The notes under the pieces were generated by a model. It had not been told where the DNA came from. It worked only from the letters and a program-made list of their open reading frames with translations, and did no database searches. DNA of 9,111 bases from an uncultured Prevotellaceae bacterium. GTDB lineage: Bacteria; Bacteroidota; Bacteroidia; Bacteroidales; Bacteroidaceae. Below, piece after piece: positions 5,943 through 9,111 of this stretch (position 1 is its first letter; each line of letters opens with the position of its first letter). The stretch is from the NCBI GenBank assembly GCA_937892315.1, contig CALAVF010000350.1:1-9111 (forward strand). Direction: 5' to 3'. A program made the translations under genes and the position numbers.

Positions 5943-6971
5943 ATGGAAGCAGAAATTATTGCACCCATCCCCAAAGAGGTGCTGAAAGCAGAACTTACCG
6001 AAGACAAGCGATTGCGAATGACCAGCAAGAGCAACAACGAGGTGTATGTCGTGACTTGGCAAGACTCCCCGAATGTGGTGCGTGAAATCGGCCGTCTTCG
6101 CGAAATTGCGTTCCGAGCCGCAGGCGGCGGCACTGGTCTCGATTGCGACCTCGATGAATTTGACACAATGGAGAACCCCTACAAGCAACTCATCGTGTGG
6201 AATCCTGATGACGAAGAAATCATTGGCGGCTACCGTTACATCCTTGGCCCCGACATTCGGCTTGACGAGAAAGGGCAGCCTATCCTCGCCACCAGCCACA
6301 TGTTCCATTTCTCCGACAATTTCATCCAGAACTACATGCCCTACACCATCGAGTTGGGACGTTCTTTCGTGACCCTCGAATACCAGTCCACACGCTCCGA
6401 CAACAAGTCCATTTTTGCCCTCGACAACCTGTGGGACGGGCTCGGTGCCTTGGCTGTCATCATGCCTGGATGCAAATACTTTTTCGGCAAGATGACCATG
6501 TACCCCAGTTACAACCGCAAGGGACGCGACATGATTCTTTATTTCCTCAAGAAGCACTTTGGCGACAAGGAAGGCTTGGTCATCCCGACTAAACCTCTGG
6601 AACTGGAGCACGATTCAGAAGAGTTTGAAAAACTTTTCTGCGAAGACTCGTTCAAAGAGGATTACAAGATTCTCAACCACGAAATCCGTGCTCTCGGCTA
6701 CAACATTCCCCCGCTCGTCAACGCCTATATGGGCTTGTCACCAACCATGAAGATGTTTGGCACCGCCATCAATTACGGCTTTGGCGACGTTGAAGAGACC
6801 GGCATCCTCATTGCCGTCAGCGAGATTTACGACCAGAAGCGAATCCGCTATGTGGACAACTTTGCCAAGGAACATCCAGAATATGTACGCATCACCAGCG
6901 GAGCCAACAAAGTCATCTACGAGCCAACCAACAAAAAGGAGTTGGAGGATGACTTCGACCCTGTAAAATAG
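5943..6971 (+). CDS. glsB: GNAT-type N-acyltransferase, OlsB/hemolysin-like, glsB-like (glycine lipid synthesis)
   Basis: This 342-residue protein has the OlsB / hemolysin-like acyltransferase core. The block REIGRLREIAFRAAGGGTG (47-65) is followed by CDLDEFD (68-74), a strand LIVWNPDDEEIIGGYRY (83-99), and IELGRSFV (136-143), which is the beta-strand and arginine segment common to this family and autoinducer-synthase-like GNAT folds. Family members transfer a 3-hydroxy-acyl group from acyl carrier protein to the amino group of an amino acid. In Bacteroides, GlsB makes N-acyl-glycine, the first step of glycine lipids. Glycine as acceptor here is inferred from homology and from the neighbouring O-acyltransferase; ornithine or serine cannot be excluded. 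It lies 68 bases after the glsA-like gene with no terminator between, so one transcript is likely, and it ends just before a strong terminator. The region after about residue 200 is a family-specific C-terminal extension compared with short OlsB proteins. Confidence 0.83.
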   Translation: MEAEIIAPIPKEVLKAELTEDKRLRMTSKSNNEVYVVTWQDSPNVVREIGRLREIAFRAAGGGTGLDCDLDEFDTMENPYKQLIVWNPDDEEIIGGYRYILGPDIRLDEKGQPILATSHMFHFSDNFIQNYMPYTIELGRSFVTLEYQSTRSDNKSIFALDNLWDGLGALAVIMPGCKYFFGKMTMYPSYNRKGRDMILYFLKKHFGDKEGLVIPTKPLELEHDSEEFEKLFCEDSFKEDYKILNHEIRALGYNIPPLVNAYMGLSPTMKMFGTAINYGFGDVEETGILIAVSEIYDQKRIRYVDNFAKEHPEYVRITSGANKVIYEPTNKKELEDDFDPVK

Positions 6972-6995
6972 TGGAGTAACACACATATATAATAT

Positions 6996-7036
6996 AAAAA
7001 GAGGCACGAAACATCAGTTTTCATGCCTCTTTTTTT
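6996..7036 (+). terminator. Strong intrinsic terminator after the glsA-glsB operon
   Basis: AAAAAGAGGCA (6996-7006) pairs perfectly with TGCCTCTTTTT (7024-7034). Inside, GAAAC (7008-7012) can pair with GTTTTC (7017-7022) with one bulge, around an ATCA loop. The stem is followed directly by a T run that reaches 7036. It begins 25 bases after the stop of the glsB-like gene. Confidence 0.9.
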
Positions 7037-7064
7037 GTCATTACAAACAAAATAACTACTTTTG
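7034..7064 (+). promoter_or_regulatory. Candidate Bacteroidota promoter for the CoA-transferase gene
   Basis: TTTG (7034-7037), a 19-base spacer and TACTTTTG (7057-7064) fit the TTTG / TAnnTTTG consensus exactly. The expected transcription start near 7071 gives a leader of about 28 bases to the ATG at 7099. The -33 element begins within the T run of the preceding terminator. The near-consensus match suits a highly expressed metabolic gene. Confidence 0.75.
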
Positions 7065-7098
7065 CACAAAATTAAACAATTTGTGTAAACTCAAGACT

Positions 7099-8595
7099 AT
7101 GGCATTTACAAGAATTACCGCTGCAGAGGCTGCAGCACTCATCAAAAATGGTGACAACATTGGTCTGTCAGGCTTCACACCTGCCGGCACTCCCAAGGCA
7201 GTGACTGCCGAAATCGCAAAGATTGCTCATGCTGAGCACGAAGCAGGCCGTCCCTATCAGATTGGCATCTTCACAGGTGCATCCACCGGTCAGTCTTGCG
7301 ACGGCGTGCTCTCCGACGAGCAAGCCATCCGCTACCGTGCACCATACACCACCAACTCCACCTTCCGCAAGCACCTGAATGCTGGCGAAATCGCATACAA
7401 CGACATCCATCTCGGCATGATGGCACAAGACCTTCGCTACGGTTTCTTGGGCGATGTCGATTGGGCAATTATTGAGGTGTGCGCTATCGAAGACGATGGT
7501 AAAGTATATCTCACCGCAGCCGGCGGCATCTCTCCCACAGTGGCACGTCTGGCAAAGAAAGGCGTTATCCTCGAGTTGAATGCCTTCCATTCGCCCAACT
7601 CTAAGGGCATCCACGATGTCTATGAGCCACTTGACCCGCCTTACCGCAAGCCCATCCCAATCGAGAAGGTGACCGACCGCATCGGCACACCTTACCTCCA
7701 GATTGACCCCAAGAAGATTGTAGGCGTAGTGGAGTGCAACCTGCCTGACGAGGCACGTGCCTTCAAGGATGCAGACCCCATCACCGACAAGATTGGCGAG
7801 AACGTTGCCCACTTCCTCATGGGCGAGAAAAAGCGTGGCATCATCCCTCCTGGTTTCCTCCCATTCCAGAGCGGTGTAGGCACCACTGCCAACGCCATCC
7901 TCTTTGCCCTCGGTTCCAACCCCGAGATGCCGGCAATGGAAGTGTACACTGAGGTGCTGCAGAATGCCATCGTTGACCTCATGTTCGAGGGCAAGGTGAA
8001 GTGTGCATCTACTTGCTCGCTCACCGTCACCAACGACAAACTTCAGAGCATCTACGACAATATCGACTTCTTCAAAGACAAACTCGTGCTTCGTCAGTCA
8101 GAGATTTCCAACAACGCAGAGGTCATTCGCCGTCTCGGACTCATTGCCATCAACACAGCCATCGAGGTGGACCTCTACGGACACGCCAACTCAACCCAGA
8201 TTTGCGGCACGAAGATGATGAACGGCATCGGCGGTTCGGGCGACTTCGAGCGTAACGCCTTCCTCAGCATCTTCACCTGCTCGTCCGTAGCCAAGGGTGG
8301 CGCCATCTCCGCTATCGTGCCTTTCTGCAGCCACGTTGACCACACCGAGCACGACGTGAACATTATCGTGACCGAGCAGGGCGTGGCAGACCTCCGCGGC
8401 AAGAGCCCCATCGAGCGTGCTCATGCCATCATTGAGAACTGTGCTCACCCCGACTACAAGCAACTTCTTTGGGACTACCTCAAGATTTCGCAGAAGGGGC
8501 AGTCATGGCACAACCTCGCTGCCACTCACGCTTTCCACGACACCTTCATCAAGGAAGGCGACATGCACAAAGTGGACTTCAGCAAATTTGCCTAA
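7099..8595 (+). CDS. Acetyl-CoA hydrolase/transferase family protein (probable succinate/acetate or propionate CoA-transferase)
   Basis: This 498-residue cytoplasmic enzyme matches the length and features of class I acetyl-CoA hydrolase/CoA-transferases. The N-terminal half begins GDNIGLSGFTPAGTPKAV (18-35). VYTEVLQ (282-288) contains E285, the likely catalytic glutamate that forms the enzyme-CoA thioester. GHANST (361-366) and NGIGGSGDF (375-383) form the glycine-rich acyl-CoA binding and oxyanion region. EQGVADLRGKSPIERA (426-441) is the conserved C-terminal block. Such enzymes move CoA between succinate, acetate and propionate. In Bacteroidota fermentation this would release propionate or acetate while reactivating succinate. 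The exact acyl specificity cannot be read from sequence. The ATG at 7099 is preferred over an in-frame TTG at 7081 because it gives a family-typical N-terminus and a suitable leader after the promoter. Codons are strongly C-ending, consistent with high expression. It appears to be transcribed from its own promoter. Confidence 0.9.
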   Translation: MAFTRITAAEAAALIKNGDNIGLSGFTPAGTPKAVTAEIAKIAHAEHEAGRPYQIGIFTGASTGQSCDGVLSDEQAIRYRAPYTTNSTFRKHLNAGEIAYNDIHLGMMAQDLRYGFLGDVDWAIIEVCAIEDDGKVYLTAAGGISPTVARLAKKGVILELNAFHSPNSKGIHDVYEPLDPPYRKPIPIEKVTDRIGTPYLQIDPKKIVGVVECNLPDEARAFKDADPITDKIGENVAHFLMGEKKRGIIPPGFLPFQSGVGTTANAILFALGSNPEMPAMEVYTEVLQNAIVDLMFEGKVKCASTCSLTVTNDKLQSIYDNIDFFKDKLVLRQSEISNNAEVIRRLGLIAINTAIEVDLYGHANSTQICGTKMMNGIGGSGDFERNAFLSIFTCSSVAKGGAISAIVPFCSHVDHTEHDVNIIVTEQGVADLRGKSPIERAHAIIENCAHPDYKQLLWDYLKISQKGQSWHNLAATHAFHDTFIKEGDMHKVDFSKFA

Positions 8596-8597
8596 AA

Positions 8598-8626
8598 TTG
8601 AAAAACTCAATTCTTCAATTTTTCAA
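8598..8626 (+). repeat. AT-rich inverted repeat between the CoA-transferase gene and xth
   Basis: TTGAAAAA (8598-8605) is exactly complementary in inverted orientation to TTTTTCAA (8619-8626), with a 13-base loop. The stem has only two G-C pairs and no clean T run follows, so it is at best a weak terminator or attenuator. The 45-base gap to xth shows no TAnnTTTG box, so read-through into xth is plausible. Confidence 0.4.
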
Positions 8627-8640
8627 CATTTCAAGTCTCC

Positions 8641-9111
8641 ATGAAGTTTATTTCCTGGAATGTAAACGGACTCCGTGCCGTGTGTGGCAAGGGTTTCTCT
8701 GAGACCTTTGCCACACTTGACGCGGATTTCTTTTGCCTGCAAGAGACCAAAATGCAGGCAGGACAACTCGACCTCGCCTTCCCTGGCTATCAGTCCTTCT
8801 GGAACTATGCCGAAAAGAAGGGCTATTCGGGCACAGCCATCTATACCAAGCACGCCCCCCTCTCCGTGGTCTTCGGTTTGCCCGAAGACATCATCTCCTC
8901 CCTCCCCGACAACGGATGGCTCGACATGAACACCGAGGGACGCGTCATCACGCTCGAATACGAGCAGTTTTTTGTCCTGACGGTCTATACCCCCAACTCG
9001 CAGGACGGGCTGAAACGCCTCGACCAACGCATGACGTGGGACGATGCCTTCCGCCTCTACCTTCAGCGTCTTGACGCCCAGAAGCCAGTCCTCATTTGTG
9101 GCGACATGAAC
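8641..9111 (+). CDS. xth: Exodeoxyribonuclease III / AP endonuclease, N-terminal 157 residues (3' end outside window)
   Basis: This is an exonuclease III-family (EEP fold) DNA repair enzyme that cuts at abasic sites and removes 3' blocking groups in base-excision repair. The start MKFISWNVNGLRA supplies the conserved N7. Next are the metal-binding glutamate in FCLQETK (E35), the GYSGTAIY strand (61-68), and NTEGRVITLEY (97-107). The catalytic tyrosine block is VYTPNSQDGLKRLDQR (Y116), and GDMN at the window edge carries D155 and N157. All these positions match the family. Family members are usually about 250-270 residues, so roughly 100 are missing. The ATG at 8641 is the natural start because the SWNVNG motif follows immediately. 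It lies 45 bases after the CoA-transferase gene on the same strand and may be reached by read-through; no separate promoter was recognised. Confidence 0.93.
   Translation, partial: MKFISWNVNGLRAVCGKGFSETFATLDADFFCLQETKMQAGQLDLAFPGYQSFWNYAEKKGYSGTAIYTKHAPLSVVFGLPEDIISSLPDNGWLDMNTEGRVITLEYEQFFVLTVYTPNSQDGLKRLDQRMTWDDAFRLYLQRLDAQKPVLICGDMN

Noticed and set aside
5673..6611. Open frame of 312 codons on the - strand
   Set aside because: It is antisense to the glsA- and glsB-like genes, spans their intergenic gap, and has no promoter or recognisable motif. It is a by-product of codon bias on the coding strand.
7081..7098. Upstream TTG start adding six residues to the CoA-transferase
   Set aside because: The ATG at 7099 gives the family-typical N-terminus and a sensible leader. 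TTG starts are uncommon, and the added residues have no conserved character.
7168..7812. Open frame of 214 codons on the - strand
   Set aside because: It is antisense to the conserved CoA-transferase gene. The absence of stops is explained by that gene's strongly biased codons.
8598..8626. Intrinsic terminator between the CoA-transferase gene and xth
   Set aside because: The stem is only 8 base pairs and nearly all A-T, with no following T run. It is kept as an inverted repeat, not as a terminator.
1..9111. CRISPR array, insertion sequence, tRNA, rRNA or phage genes
   Set aside because: I saw no regularly spaced direct repeats, no transposase or integrase motifs, no cloverleaf or rRNA-like sequence, and no phage structural or lysis genes on either strand.

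Overview
The window looks like a chromosomal segment of a member of the Bacteroidota, most likely Bacteroidales and Prevotella-like. The reasons are three candidate promoters of the TTTG / TAnnTTTG type specific to this phylum, an outer-membrane beta-barrel of TonB-dependent-receptor type, a Bacteroidota-style polysaccharide export protein with many SLBB repeats, and an adjacent acyltransferase pair matching the glycine-lipid genes glsA and glsB of Bacteroides. The assignment rests on protein motifs and promoter pattern only; no database search was possible.

Layout from left to right. (1) Bases 1-386 (+) are the 3' end of an outer-membrane beta-barrel gene. (2) A 145-base convergent gap holds a long hairpin that can terminate transcription from both sides. 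(3) Bases 532-4885 (-) are a three-gene polysaccharide export operon read right to left: a Wza/SLBB outer-membrane export protein, a Wzz-type inner-membrane copolymerase, and a CpsB/YwqE-type PHP tyrosine phosphatase. (4) Bases 4886-5010 are a divergent promoter region. (5) Bases 5011-6971 (+) are a two-gene amino-lipid operon: a PlsC-type O-acyltransferase (glsA-like) and a GNAT-type N-acyltransferase (glsB-like). It ends in a strong intrinsic terminator whose U-tract also forms the -33 element of the next promoter. (6) Bases 7099-8595 (+) are an acetyl-CoA hydrolase/CoA-transferase family gene, probably the succinate/acetate or propionate CoA-transferase of fermentation. (7) Bases 8641-9111 (+) are the 5' part of exodeoxyribonuclease III, cut by the window edge.

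How the parts fit together. The left two thirds concern the cell envelope: surface polysaccharide export and its length control on one strand, and biosynthesis of an acylated amino-acid membrane lipid on the other, both starting from the same 125-base control region. The right third is central fermentation and DNA repair. The export operon has no glycosyltransferase, no flippase/polymerase and no BY-kinase domain inside the window, although it carries a tyrosine-phosphatase-family gene. Those partners must lie elsewhere, or the phosphatase has another substrate. I see no CRISPR array, insertion sequence, tRNA, rRNA or phage gene. No wholly new system is evident. The most interesting points are the orphan phosphatase in a kinase-less export operon, the atypical acyltransferase motif in the glsA-like protein, and the compact regulatory overlaps.
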